Part shown: positions 1 through 7,305 of the stretch, in pieces
How the letters are laid out: each line of letters starts with the position of its first letter
Position numbering within the stretch: the first letter of the stretch is position 1
Source of the DNA: Pararhodospirillum photometricum DSM 122
GTDB lineage: Bacteria > Pseudomonadota > Alphaproteobacteria > Rhodospirillales > Rhodospirillaceae
DNA length: 13,378 bases
Direction of reading: 5' to 3'
NCBI RefSeq assembly: GCF_000284415.1
Contig: NC_017059.1
Location: 3,811,725-3,825,102 of the forward strand
The notes under the pieces: model-generated
Told to the model about the DNA's origin: nothing
Database searches by the model: none
What the model saw: the letters and a program-made list of their open reading frames with translations, nothing else
Made by a program: the position numbers and the translations under genes

Positions 1-43
1 CGAGCCCCTCTGCGGGTCAGGGCAGAGCCCAGGTCTTTCTTTC

Positions 44-61
44 GGGGATATCCGTTTTTTT
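44..61 (+). terminator. possible weak terminator of an upstream gene
   Basis: A short CGGG/TCCG stem with a GATA loop is followed directly by seven T residues (55-61). The stem has only four pairs, one of them G-T, so this is a weak candidate. It would close a gene lying to the left of the window. Confidence 0.2.
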
Positions 62-74
62 CAAGGAGGCCGCG

Positions 75-80
75 TATAAT
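75..80 (+). promoter_or_regulatory. candidate -10 box upstream of dnaG
   Basis: A perfect TATAAT lies 45 bases before the dnaG start codon. No convincing -35 hexamer stands 16-18 bases upstream, where the sequence is CCGTTTTT-like, so only the -10 element is supported. Transcription from here would read into dnaG and probably rpoD. Confidence 0.35.
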
Positions 81-125
81 AAACGGGGGCGCCCCTGACC
101 CGCGCCCCAGGGGATACTCCGAATC

Positions 126-2177
126 ATGAGCTGGTCCGAAGGCTTTCTGGATGAGCTGCGCACGCGTCTGACGTTGTCGGTGGTGGTGGGGCGGCGCGTC
201 CGCCTGATCCGCAAAGGGCGCGAGTTTCACGGTCTTTGTCCGTTTCATAACGAAAAAACCCCCTCGTTCACCGTGAATGACGAAAAGGGGTTTTTCCACT
301 GTTTCGGCTGTGGCGCCCATGGCGATGTCATCGGCTTTGAGATGCGCGCGGCCAACCTGCCGTTTCGCGAAGCGGTGGAACGTCTGGCCGCCGAGGCCGG
401 GCTGGACCTGCCCCAGGAAACCCCGCGCGAGCGCGACAGAGCGAAGCGAAGCGCCTCGTCACGCGAGATCATGGAGCAGGCCTGCGTGTTCTTTCAGCGG
501 GCCTTACGAGGCCCAGAGGGCAAAACCGGCCTCGCCTATCTGCGGGCACGGGGCCTGGATGACGCCCTGATCGAGCGCTTTCGCCTGGGCTATGCGCCGG
601 CCGGCAACGCCCTGCGCGCCCATCTGCTGGCCCAGGGGGTGAGCGAGGGCATGCTGCTTGACCTGGGCTTGGCCAGCCGGCCCCAGGATGGACGGGCCCC
701 TTACGACACCTTCCGCAACCGCGTGACCTTTCCCATCACCGATCCGGCCGGGCGGGTGGTGGCCTTTGGCGCGCGCCTTTTGGGCGAGGGTCAACCCAAG
801 TATCTGAATTCGCCCGAAACCGCCCTCTTCCACAAGGGACGGACCCTCTACAACCTGCCCCTGGCCCGCGAGGCCGCCCGCTCGGCCGGGACCTTGGTGG
901 TGGCCGAGGGCTACATGGATGTGATCGCCCTCACCCGGATCGGCTTCGGCCATGCGGTGGCGCCGCTGGGCACAGCCCTGACGGAGGGCCAGATGGAGAC
1001 CCTGTGGACCACCACCCCCGCCCCCATCTTGTGCTTCGATGGCGATGCGGCGGGACAACGGGCGGCGGGCCGGGCCCTGGAACGGGCCTTGCCGCTCCTG
1101 ACACCTCAGCGGTCCTTGCGCTTTGCCTTGCTGCCGCCCGGGCGGGATCCTGACGATCTGGCGCGCGACGGCGGCCCCGAGACGATGGGCCGGATTCTCG
1201 ACGCAGCCCTGCCGCTCTCGGAAATGGCGTGGCGCCTGCTGGCACTCGGCGCACGTCTCGACACCCCCGAGGGCCGGGCCGCCCTGGAGTCTGCCGTGGA
1301 CGCCTTTGTGGATGGCATCACCGACCGCACGGTGCACCATCACTTTCGCAACGCGCTACGCGAGCGCTTTTGGACCTTGGTCCGCGAGCAAACCCGCGCG
1401 GTGGCCCGCCCCTCCAACGCCGCTCAGGGCCAATTCGCGCGGAGCCTGTCTGGACAGGGCAGGCGTCCGGTCCGGGGGGGGAACTCGCAAGGAGGAGCCC
1501 CTCCCCTGCCCCCGCCCCCGTCACCGGCCCGCCTGCGCGAGGAGGCCCTGGTCGCAACCGTGCTTTTTCATCCCTGGTTGTTCGATCACGTGGGCGAGCG
1601 CCTCGGCACCATGATCTTCCTTGACCCGACCCTTGACAGGCTACGCCAGGAGATCGTAATGAGCCTATCGTCGGGAAAAGCCCTTGACAGGCAGGCGCTA
1701 CACGATCAGTTGACCACCCAAGGCTTCGCGGCTTCCCTGGCGGCGCTGGCCCGTCCTGGCTTGTTCGTGCATGCCGGCTTTGCACGAGAGATGACCGACC
1801 CGGCCTTGGTCCGGGCCGGCTGGGACCATACATATGAGATCCACCGTCGGGAGGATCTGCGCGAAGACTCACGCCGCGCCGGCCAGCGGCTGAAAGAGAC
1901 CATGACCCAGGATGCCCTGGATCACCTGCTGGCCGTCAAGGAGCAGGATCCCTGGGCAGAAGGGGGGGGGCTCTTCCGACACCGGGTCGGCAGCGTCCTC
2001 GGGATAAGCAGGACGCGAAGCGGTCGGACCGATGGCGGGTTCGAGAATTCTGGCGGCAGGACAGCCGCCGTAACGGGCGAAGGATGGACAACCGTATGGC
2101 GAGCAAAGCGGGCAGCACGGCGGAAGCGACCACCCCCCAGGAAGAGGGCGGCGACGGACCCCTGCTGGATTCGATGA
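126..2177 (+). CDS. dnaG: DNA primase DnaG (C-terminal frame uncertain)
   Basis: DnaG makes the RNA primers for chromosome replication and works with the replicative helicase DnaB. The N-terminal zinc-binding domain shows a CHCC ligand set at about Cys38, His41, Cys59 and Cys62. The TOPRIM core follows, with the catalytic Glu of VAEGYMD near residue 261 and the metal-binding DGD at 305-307. After a Pro/Gly-rich linker (about residues 440-465) comes a helical C-terminal domain of the helicase-binding type. The ATG start gives the usual family N-terminus (FLDELRTRL), although no strong ribosome binding site precedes it. The frame as read is 683 residues. Beyond a G9 tract at 1962-1970 the tail becomes Arg-rich and unlike DnaG, and it overlaps rpoD by about 80-95 bases. 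With one G fewer, the protein would end at TAA 2005-2007 (about 626 residues) with a Ser/Gly-rich tail. I think that is the true end. Confidence 0.95.
   Translation: MSWSEGFLDELRTRLTLSVVVGRRVRLIRKGREFHGLCPFHNEKTPSFTVNDEKGFFHCFGCGAHGDVIGFEMRAANLPFREAVERLAAEAGLDLPQETPRERDRAKRSASSREIMEQACVFFQRALRGPEGKTGLAYLRARGLDDALIERFRLGYAPAGNALRAHLLAQGVSEGMLLDLGLASRPQDGRAPYDTFRNRVTFPITDPAGRVVAFGARLLGEGQPKYLNSPETALFHKGRTLYNLPLAREAARSAGTLVVAEGYMDVIALTRIGFGHAVAPLGTALTEGQMETLWTTTPAPILCFDGDAAGQRAAGRALERALPLLTPQRSLRFALLPPGRDPDDLARDGGPETMGRILDAALPLSEMAWRLLALGARLDTPEGRAALESAVDAFVDGITDRTVHHHFRNALRERFWTLVREQTRAVARPSNAAQGQFARSLSGQGRRPVRGGNSQGGAPPLPPPPSPARLREEALVATVLFHPWLFDHVGERLGTMIFLDPTLDRLRQEIVMSLSSGKALDRQALHDQLTTQGFAASLAALARPGLFVHAGFAREMTDPALVRAGWDHTYEIHRREDLREDSRRAGQRLKETMTQDALDHLLAVKEQDPWAEGGGLFRHRVGSVLGISRTRSGRTDGGFENSGGRTAAVTGEGWTTVWRAKRAARRKRPPPRKRAATDPCWIR
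1630..1692 (+). promoter_or_regulatory. 12-bp direct repeat with consensus -35 boxes inside dnaG; possible rpoD promoter
   Basis: The 12-mer CCCTTGACAGGC occurs at 1630-1641 and again at 1681-1692. Each copy contains a perfect TTGACA. After the first copy, CGTAAT at 1655-1660 stands 16 bases downstream and matches four of six positions of a -10 box. A promoter inside dnaG that drives rpoD is known from enterobacteria, so an internal promoter is plausible here. The copies are 51 bases apart and in the same codon phase, so repeated LDR codons could also explain them. Confidence 0.3.
2052..2069 (+). promoter_or_regulatory. perfect hairpin just upstream of the rpoD start
   Basis: GGCGGC (2052-2057) and GCCGCC (2064-2069) form a perfect 6-bp stem with a 6-base loop, ending 14-26 bases before the two candidate rpoD start codons. 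No T-run follows, so it is not a standard intrinsic terminator. It could be an attenuating or processing hairpin in the dnaG-rpoD transcript. Confidence 0.35.
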
Positions 2178-4171
2178 ATGCCGCGGTCAAGAAGCTGGTG
2201 TCCCGCGGCAAGGACCGGGGCTACATCACCTATGATGAACTGAACGGCGCCCTTCCGCCTGATGACGTGTCATCAGAACAGATCGAAGATACCATGGCCA
2301 TGCTCTCGGACATGGGCATCAATCTGGTCGAGGATGACGAAGAGGGCGAGGCTTCGTCGGCGGTCACCACCGGCGACGACGACGACAGCCGCGAGATGAG
2401 CGCCTCGGGCAATATCAGCGAGGACGACATCGGTCGCACCGACGACCCGGTGCGTATGTACTTGCGTGAAATGGGCTCGGTGGAACTCCTCTCGCGCGAG
2501 GGCGAAATTGCCATCGCCAAGCGCATTGAGGCCGGGCGCGAAATGATGATCGGGGGCATCTGCGAAAGCCCCCTAACCATCCGCGCTGTTCTCCAGTGGC
2601 ATGATGCCCTGGTCGAAGGCCGCATGCTGCTGCGCGACATCATTGACCTCGACGCGACCTACGGCGCCGGGGCCGTCGCCTTGGATCCGGCCGCCGCCGA
2701 CGCCCTGGCCGAGGAGGGTGTCGAACCCGAGGGCGAGACGCCCGAGGACCTGCCCCTGCCACCGCTGGCCCTGCGCCCCCCGGCCAAGGACGGGGCGCCC
2801 CCGGCCGAAGGCGCCACCGCGGATGAAGAGGAAGAAGAAAGCGTCAGCGTTGAGCCGCTGGGCGAGGGCGAGGGCGAGCCGGGCGAGGAAGATGGCGAAA
2901 CCAACGTCTCGCTCGCCGCGATGGAACAGGAGCTGTTGCCCCGGGTCCTGGAGACCTTCGAGGGCATTGCCACCACCTACGGCAAAATGAAAAAGGTCCA
3001 GGAGCAGCGCCTCTCCGCTCTGCTCAAAGGCGAAGATCCGCCGGCCACCGTCGAGCGCAAATACGAAAAGCTGAAGTCCGAGCTGGTGACGATGATGGAG
3101 GAAATCCATCTCAACAACGCCCGCATCGAACAACTGGTGGAGCAGCTCAACGCCTTAAACAAGCAGTTGATGGTCCAGGAAGGCAAGTTGCTGCGCTTGG
3201 CCGAGCGCGCGCGCATCAAGCGCCAGGAGTTCCTGGACCGCTACATCGGTCGCGAGATGGACCCCACCTGGATCGACGACGTGGCCCGTCTGCCCGGCAA
3301 AGGCTGGCGGGAGTTCACGACCCGCTACGCAAGCGACGTGGCTGATATCCGCGCCACCATCTCCGAGGTCTCCGAGCACTCCTCCCTGCCGATCCCTGAA
3401 TTCCGGCGGATTGTCTCGACGGTCCAAAAAGGCGAGCGCGAGGCCAGCCGGGCCAAAAAGGAAATGATCGAGGCCAATTTGCGCCTCGTGATCTCGATCG
3501 CCAAGAAGTATACGAACAGAGGCCTTCAGTTCCTCGACCTAATCCAGGAAGGCAACATTGGCCTGATGAAGGCGGTGGACAAGTTCGAGTACCGGCGCGG
3601 GTACAAGTTCTCGACCTATGCCACGTGGTGGATCCGCCAAGCCATCACCCGCTCGATCGCCGATCAGGCGCGTACCATCCGCATTCCCGTGCACATGATC
3701 GAAACGATCAACAAGCTGGTGCGCACCTCGCGCCAGATGCTGCACGAAATCGGTCGCGAGCCCACGCCGGAGGAACTGGCGGAAAAGCTCCAGATGCCCC
3801 TGGAGAAGGTGCGCAAGGTTCTCAAGATCGCCAAGGAGCCGATCAGCCTCGAAACCCCCATTGGCGACGAGGAAGACAGCCACCTCGGCGACTTCATCGA
3901 AGACAAGAACGCGATCCAACCGCTTGACGCCGCCATCAATGCCAACCTGCGCGAAACCTGCACCCGGGTGCTGGCCAGCCTGACCCCGCGCGAGGAGCGG
4001 GTGTTGCGCATGCGTTTTGGCATTGGCATGAACACCGACCACACCTTGGAAGAAGTGGGCCAACAGTTCAGTGTGACCCGCGAGCGTATCCGGCAAATCG
4101 AGGCGAAGGCCCTGCGCAAGCTCAAGCATCCGTCGCGCTCGCGCAAGCTGCGCAGCTTTTTGGATAACTGA
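2096..4171 (+). CDS. rpoD: RNA polymerase primary sigma factor RpoD (sigma-70)
   Basis: This is the housekeeping sigma factor that directs RNA polymerase to -10/-35 promoters, 691 residues from this start. Region 1.1 occupies about residues 1-80 and region 1.2 begins at [22 protein letters not shown] non-conserved Pro/Glu-rich acidic insert lies near residues 205-268. Region 2 starts near residue 459 ([18 protein letters not shown]) and includes the -10 recognition segment [17 protein letters not shown] from about 508. Region 4.2, a helix-turn-helix, starts near residue 650 ([20 protein letters not shown]) and the protein ends in the usual FLDN. I prefer ATG 2096 because GAAGGA lies about 11 bases upstream and the product then begins MASKAG. 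ATG 2084 in the same frame is the alternative, but AGG touches it directly. It follows dnaG, a widely conserved arrangement. Confidence 0.97.
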   Translation: MASKAGSTAEATTPQEEGGDGPLLDSMNAAVKKLVSRGKDRGYITYDELNGALPPDDVSSEQIEDTMAMLSDMGINLVEDDEEGEASSAVTTGDDDDSREMSASGNISEDDIGRTDDPVRMYLREMGSVELLSREGEIAIAKRIEAGREMMIGGICESPLTIRAVLQWHDALVEGRMLLRDIIDLDATYGAGAVALDPAAADALAEEGVEPEGETPEDLPLPPLALRPPAKDGAPPAEGATADEEEEESVSVEPLGEGEGEPGEEDGETNVSLAAMEQELLPRVLETFEGIATTYGKMKKVQEQRLSALLKGEDPPATVERKYEKLKSELVTMMEEIHLNNARIEQLVEQLNALNKQLMVQEGKLLRLAERARIKRQEFLDRYIGREMDPTWIDDVARLPGKGWREFTTRYASDVADIRATISEVSEHSSLPIPEFRRIVSTVQKGEREASRAKKEMIEANLRLVISIAKKYTNRGLQFLDLIQEGNIGLMKAVDKFEYRRGYKFSTYATWWIRQAITRSIADQARTIRIPVHMIETINKLVRTSRQMLHEIGREPTPEELAEKLQMPLEKVRKVLKIAKEPISLETPIGDEEDSHLGDFIEDKNAIQPLDAAINANLRETCTRVLASLTPREERVLRMRFGIGMNTDHTLEEVGQQFSVTRERIRQIEAKALRKLKHPSRSRKLRSFLDN

Positions 4172-4211
4172 GCCCTCGAACGCTGGGGCGTTTGCGAGGA
4201 AAAAAAGAAGG

Positions 4212-4234
4212 CTGGGGAGGCGCGGCCTCCCCAG
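4212..4234 (+). terminator. rpoD transcription terminator hairpin
   Basis: CTGGGGAGGC (4212-4221) pairs perfectly with GCCTCCCCAG (4225-4234) around a 3-base loop, 40 bases after the rpoD stop. The downstream sequence ATTCCTTGTTTATT is only moderately T-rich. An A-rich run on the left side would act as a T tract for minus-strand transcription, so it may work in both directions. Confidence 0.75.
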
Positions 4235-4263
4235 ATTCCTTGTTTATTAAGCCCTCTTTCCCC

Positions 4264-4292
4264 TTGCGCGGTCCAACGCGATCGGCTAGAGA
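4264..4292 (+). promoter_or_regulatory. weak candidate tRNA promoter
   Basis: TTGCGC at 4264-4269 and TAGAGA at 4287-4292 are separated by 17 bases and end 17 bases before the tRNA. Each matches only about half of its consensus, so the call rests mainly on spacing and position between a terminator and an RNA gene. Confidence 0.25.
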
Positions 4293-4309
4293 GTGTTCCT
4301 CTTTTGGGC

Positions 4310-4385
4310 GGGCCTGTAGCTCAATGGTCAGAGCCGGCGGCTCATAACCGTCTGGTTGCAGGTTCGAGTCCTGCCGGGCCCACCA
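4310..4385 (+). tRNA. tRNA with anticodon CAT, most likely tRNA-Ile2
   Basis: A full cloverleaf can be drawn. The acceptor arm GGGCCTG pairs with CGGGCCC (one G-T). The D stem is GCTC/GAGC, the anticodon stem GGCGG/CCGTC holds loop CTCATAA, and the T stem GCAGG/CCTGC holds loop TTCGAGT. The discriminator is A, followed by an encoded CCA. The anticodon CAT is at 4343-4345. The G/C-rich anticodon stem and the overall pattern resemble bacterial tRNA-Ile2, in which TilS converts C34 to lysidine so that AUA is read as Ile. Elongator tRNA-Met has the same anticodon and cannot be fully excluded. The initiator is ruled out by the paired first acceptor position and by the lack of three G-C pairs next to the anticodon loop. 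Confidence 0.93.
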
Positions 4386-4426
4386 AAAAGACCATTCTCC
4401 CTCTCCCCCATTGACCGCGTCTTGAC

Positions 4427-4459
4427 CTCCTCCTACCGTTGGCGGGAGGGGTGTTTTTT
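4427..4459 (+). terminator. intrinsic terminator downstream of the tRNA
   Basis: The arms 4427-4437 and 4441-4451 form an imperfect GC-rich stem (one A/C mismatch, two G-T pairs, loop GTT). It is followed by TGTTTTTT. The T run is also the loop of a competing hairpin, GGGTGT/ACACCC (4449-4465). It would end tRNA transcription before the diguanylate cyclase gene. Confidence 0.6.
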
Positions 4460-4553
4460 ACACCCTGTTCCACAAGGTCATGACGCGAGACCCAGGCTGC
4501 GGATCTTGGGGACCGTCAGGGGACGCGGATGGGGACGGCCAATCAAACATTCA

Positions 4554-4600
4554 CCCTCTCCCTTCGAGGAAGGGGCCAGGGCCCTTCAAAGGGAGGAGGG
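4554..4600 (+). promoter_or_regulatory. palindrome covering the ribosome binding site of the diguanylate cyclase
   Basis: CCCTCTCCCTT (4554-4564) pairs with AAGGGAGGAGGG (4589-4600) with a single bulged base, and an inner AAGGG/CCCTT pairing extends the structure. The right arm is the purine-rich Shine-Dalgarno sequence in front of the GTG at 4606. When folded, the RNA would hide the ribosome binding site. It may be a translational control hairpin or a copy of a dispersed palindromic repeat. Confidence 0.5.
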
Positions 4601-4605
4601 CGATT

Positions 4606-7269
4606 GTGAGAGCCAATCTCCTGCTGGCCGTTATGCTTCTCCTGGCCGGGCTCGGCCTGACAGCGGGTCTTGAACAGCAAGACCGGTACCGTCTGGAACG
4701 CGCCCACTTGGCTGAGGTCCAAGAGGCTCTGACCCAGGCGGGCCAACGCCTGAGCGACGCCCTGGACAAGATCGTGGCGCAAAATCGCCAGATCGCCCGC
4801 ACGTTGCCAGAAGGCCTCTCGGCCTTGCCTCGTCTGGCCCAGGCGGCCACGGCGGCCCACCCTCGCTTGGTCAGTGTGGTGGTCGCGCGCCAGCTCAAGA
4901 TCATCTTCGTCTCCCCCGAGCTCGGGAACGAGCCTCTGATTGGTCTCGATTACGGCCTGCACCCGGAGTTCATGGGCGGGATCAACCGGGCCATGCAAGC
5001 GGGCGACACCGTCAGTGACGCCCCGGTCCAGTTGCTCCAAACGGAGAGACTGGGCTTGATCGTGCGCACCCCGGTCTACGACCCCGAGGGGAACGACAGC
5101 GCCTGGGGCCACGTGGCGATGGGCGTGGACCTGGAAGGTCTGCTAGCCGATACGGGCTTGAACACCAACACCTCGTCTTTTCATCTGGCCATCCGCAACC
5201 GTCGTTCCGATGGGGTGATCCGTACCCTTGTGGGGAACCAAGCCCTGTTTGAGCGACATCATGCGACCGTCTTGTTTCCCGTGGCGGACACGTCTTGGGA
5301 ACTGGCGGCCACGCCTCGCATTCCCATGGAGTCTGTTAGATCGCGGGCTTGGCTAGTGCGCGGACTGGGCGTCAGCCTGACCTTGGGGAGTCTTCTGCTC
5401 TTTCTCTGGCGGCGGGGGGTCATCGACTTGGCCCCCCCTGACCCTGCCTGGAAGGGGGCTCAGGGGATGTCGCTGCGGACCTTGTTGTTGATGGTGGCCT
5501 TGATCCCGGTTCCTCTCTTGGTGGGGCTTGCCGGCTGGCTGTCGTACTCGGCCTCGCGCCATGCCGCGATCCTTTTGGAGCAACGACAGGTCAATGAACT
5601 CGGGGGACAGCTGCGCGACAAGATCTCGGCTTTTTTTGACGTCCCACGGCGAGTGGCCAGCCTGAACGCCGAGATCATCCGGGCCCAGCTCATGAATCCC
5701 GACGACCCGGAAGCCCTCGCCCGCTTTTTGGTATTGCAGGTCCGCCAGCAGCCTTTCCTTACCTTCTTGTCTCTTGGAACCCCGCAAGGGGAATACCTTG
5801 CGGCCAGCCGACCGCCCCAGGGATCGGATCGCAGCTTGCGCCTGATGGAGCGACGGGGAGAAGACAATCAAGTGCAGGTGTATCGGGTTGACGACCTCAA
5901 TCGACGCGGCAATCTGGTCGCCGAGGGATCCGCCTCTTTCGACCCACGCCATCGGCCTTGGTACACGCAGGCCCTGGAGTCAAACAGTCTAAAGTGGTAT
6001 CCCCCTGCACGCTACCAAGTTTTTCCCTCCTCCCCCGCCTACGATACCCTGGGGATGGGCATGTCCGTTCCTCTCTATGACAGCCATCGCCGCTTCGTTG
6101 GCGTTCTGACGGCGGACGTGGCCCTTTCCCACTTAGGCCAGTTTTTGCAAGAGCAGATGGCCGGCTTGGATGGGGTGGCCTTCCTAGCCGAAGAGAAAGG
6201 CGCCTTGCTCGCCACCTCGGGCGACGAAAAGGTGTTTGATCTCAAGGACAACGCCCGCCTCTCCGTCGATCACAGCCTCGACCCTCACATTCGCGCCGCC
6301 GGAACCCGGATGGCTCAAACCCTCCTCCCGGAGGGTACGGCGATGCTCGACGTGGACGGGGAAAGCCATCTTCTGGATTGGCAAACTCTCTCCTTGCCCG
6401 ATGGCCCGCGCCTGCGCCTTGGTATTATTTTGTCGGAAGCCCGGCTGGCCGGTCCGGTCGAACAGGCGTTTCGCACCGTGGGCTACCTGACCTTCGCCCT
6501 CTGGCTCCTGGGCATCATTCTCGCCTTGTTCGCGACCCATGCCCTCGCCCAACCCCTGCTGGCGCTCAGTCGCTGGGCACGTCGGCTCGCCAAGGGCGAC
6601 TGGCAGGCCCCGCCCCCCCTGGAAAGCCCAATCCACGAAGTGGTCAGTCTGACCCACACCCTGGAAAGCATGGCCGACCATTTGCGACGCAACACCGAGG
6701 GGTTGGAGGAGCGGGTGGCCGAACGTACCTTGGCCCTGGAGGCCGCCAACCGCAAACTGGAAGCCCTGTCGGTGACCGATGGCCTGACCGGGATTGCCAA
6801 CCGCCGGCATTTTGATGAGGTGGCCGCCGCCGAGTGGTCAAGGGCTGAACGCGCCGCCCAGCCCTTGACCTTGATGATGCTCGATGTGGATTTTTTCAAG
6901 CTTTACAATGATCACTACGGCCATCCCACTGGCGACACAGCCCTTCAGCGGGTTGCGGCCGTGCTGGCGGGCGCGGCACGGCGCCCCGGCGATCTGGCCG
7001 CGCGCTATGGCGGAGAGGAGTTTGTGCTGTTGGCCGCCAACACCGACCGGGCCGCCGCCCTGGTGCTCGCCGAAAAGATCCGACAAGGCGTGTGGGACCT
7101 TGCCGTGGCCCACCCTTCCTCACCCTACGGCCGCCTTACCCTGAGCATCGGCCTCGCCCTCAGAGACAGCCAAGGCCCCGACACCTTAAAAGCCCTGCTG
7201 GCCCGGGCGGACGACGCGCTGTACCGCGCCAAGGCCGCCGGACGCAATAAAGTGGAGGCCGGGGACTGA
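4606..7269 (+). CDS. membrane diguanylate cyclase: CHASE, dCACHE, HAMP, GGDEF
   Basis: This is a predicted diguanylate cyclase that makes c-di-GMP from two GTP in response to extracytoplasmic signals. The GTG start at 4606 is chosen because GGGAGGAGGG lies just upstream and the protein then begins directly with a membrane helix (about residues 3-22). An in-frame ATG at 4480 would add 42 low-complexity residues. A CHASE-type sensor spans about residues 60-240, with IFVSPELGNEPLIGLDYG as the clearest motif. Membrane helices follow at about 250-269 and 289-314. A dCACHE-type periplasmic domain (FDPRHRPWYTQAL) ends near a helix at 625-647. A HAMP-like stretch, a coiled coil and the GGDEF domain (from TDGLTGIANRRHF near 724) complete it. 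The active site is RYGGEEF (GGEEF at 802-806). RPGD five residues before it is an inhibitory I-site. No EAL domain is present. Confidence 0.93.
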   Translation: MRANLLLAVMLLLAGLGLTAGLEQQDRYRLERAHLAEVQEALTQAGQRLSDALDKIVAQNRQIARTLPEGLSALPRLAQAATAAHPRLVSVVVARQLKIIFVSPELGNEPLIGLDYGLHPEFMGGINRAMQAGDTVSDAPVQLLQTERLGLIVRTPVYDPEGNDSAWGHVAMGVDLEGLLADTGLNTNTSSFHLAIRNRRSDGVIRTLVGNQALFERHHATVLFPVADTSWELAATPRIPMESVRSRAWLVRGLGVSLTLGSLLLFLWRRGVIDLAPPDPAWKGAQGMSLRTLLLMVALIPVPLLVGLAGWLSYSASRHAAILLEQRQVNELGGQLRDKISAFFDVPRRVASLNAEIIRAQLMNPDDPEALARFLVLQVRQQPFLTFLSLGTPQGEYLAASRPPQGSDRSLRLMERRGEDNQVQVYRVDDLNRRGNLVAEGSASFDPRHRPWYTQALESNSLKWYPPARYQVFPSSPAYDTLGMGMSVPLYDSHRRFVGVLTADVALSHLGQFLQEQMAGLDGVAFLAEEKGALLATSGDEKVFDLKDNARLSVDHSLDPHIRAAGTRMAQTLLPEGTAMLDVDGESHLLDWQTLSLPDGPRLRLGIILSEARLAGPVEQAFRTVGYLTFALWLLGIILALFATHALAQPLLALSRWARRLAKGDWQAPPPLESPIHEVVSLTHTLESMADHLRRNTEGLEERVAERTLALEAANRKLEALSVTDGLTGIANRRHFDEVAAAEWSRAERAAQPLTLMMLDVDFFKLYNDHYGHPTGDTALQRVAAVLAGAARRPGDLAARYGGEEFVLLAANTDRAAALVLAEKIRQGVWDLAVAHPSSPYGRLTLSIGLALRDSQGPDTLKALLARADDALYRAKAAGRNKVEAGD

Positions 7270-7293
7270 ACGGAGGAGCGCTCCCCGGCCTCC
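7254..7293. terminator. possible two-way terminator between convergent genes
   Basis: GGAGGCCGGGGA (7254-7265) and TCCCCGGCCTCC (7282-7293) are perfect 12-bp inverted copies with a 16-base loop. The left arm covers the last codons of the diguanylate cyclase and the loop contains its TGA. The convergent racemase gene ends 13 bases further on. There is no T run, so any termination would rely on stem strength or Rho. Confidence 0.5.
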
Positions 7294-7305
7294 CGTCCCC
7301 GCCGG

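Larger units (their letters stand above)
12..103. repeat. 11-bp inverted repeat flanking the dnaG promoter region
   Basis: The arm GCGGGTCAGGG at 12-22 is matched exactly by its reverse complement at 93-103. The 70 bases between them contain a T7 tract and a TATAAT box. It may be a transcript structure, an operator pair or chance in GC-rich DNA. No protein or function can be assigned. Confidence 0.4.

Noticed and set aside
504..1343. Long open minus-strand frame opposite dnaG
   Set aside because: It is a shadow of the GC-rich dnaG codons: low-complexity composition rich in Gly, Gln and Arg, no ribosome binding site and no recognisable motif.
1318..1872. Minus-strand open frame opposite the dnaG linker and C-terminal domain
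   Set aside because: It is Pro/Arg/Gly-rich and lies wholly opposite a conserved gene; no independent support.
4480..4605. N-terminal extension of the diguanylate cyclase from ATG 4480
   Set aside because: The extension is low-complexity, crosses the palindrome and would put about 45 residues before the membrane helix. GTG 4606 has the strong Shine-Dalgarno sequence.
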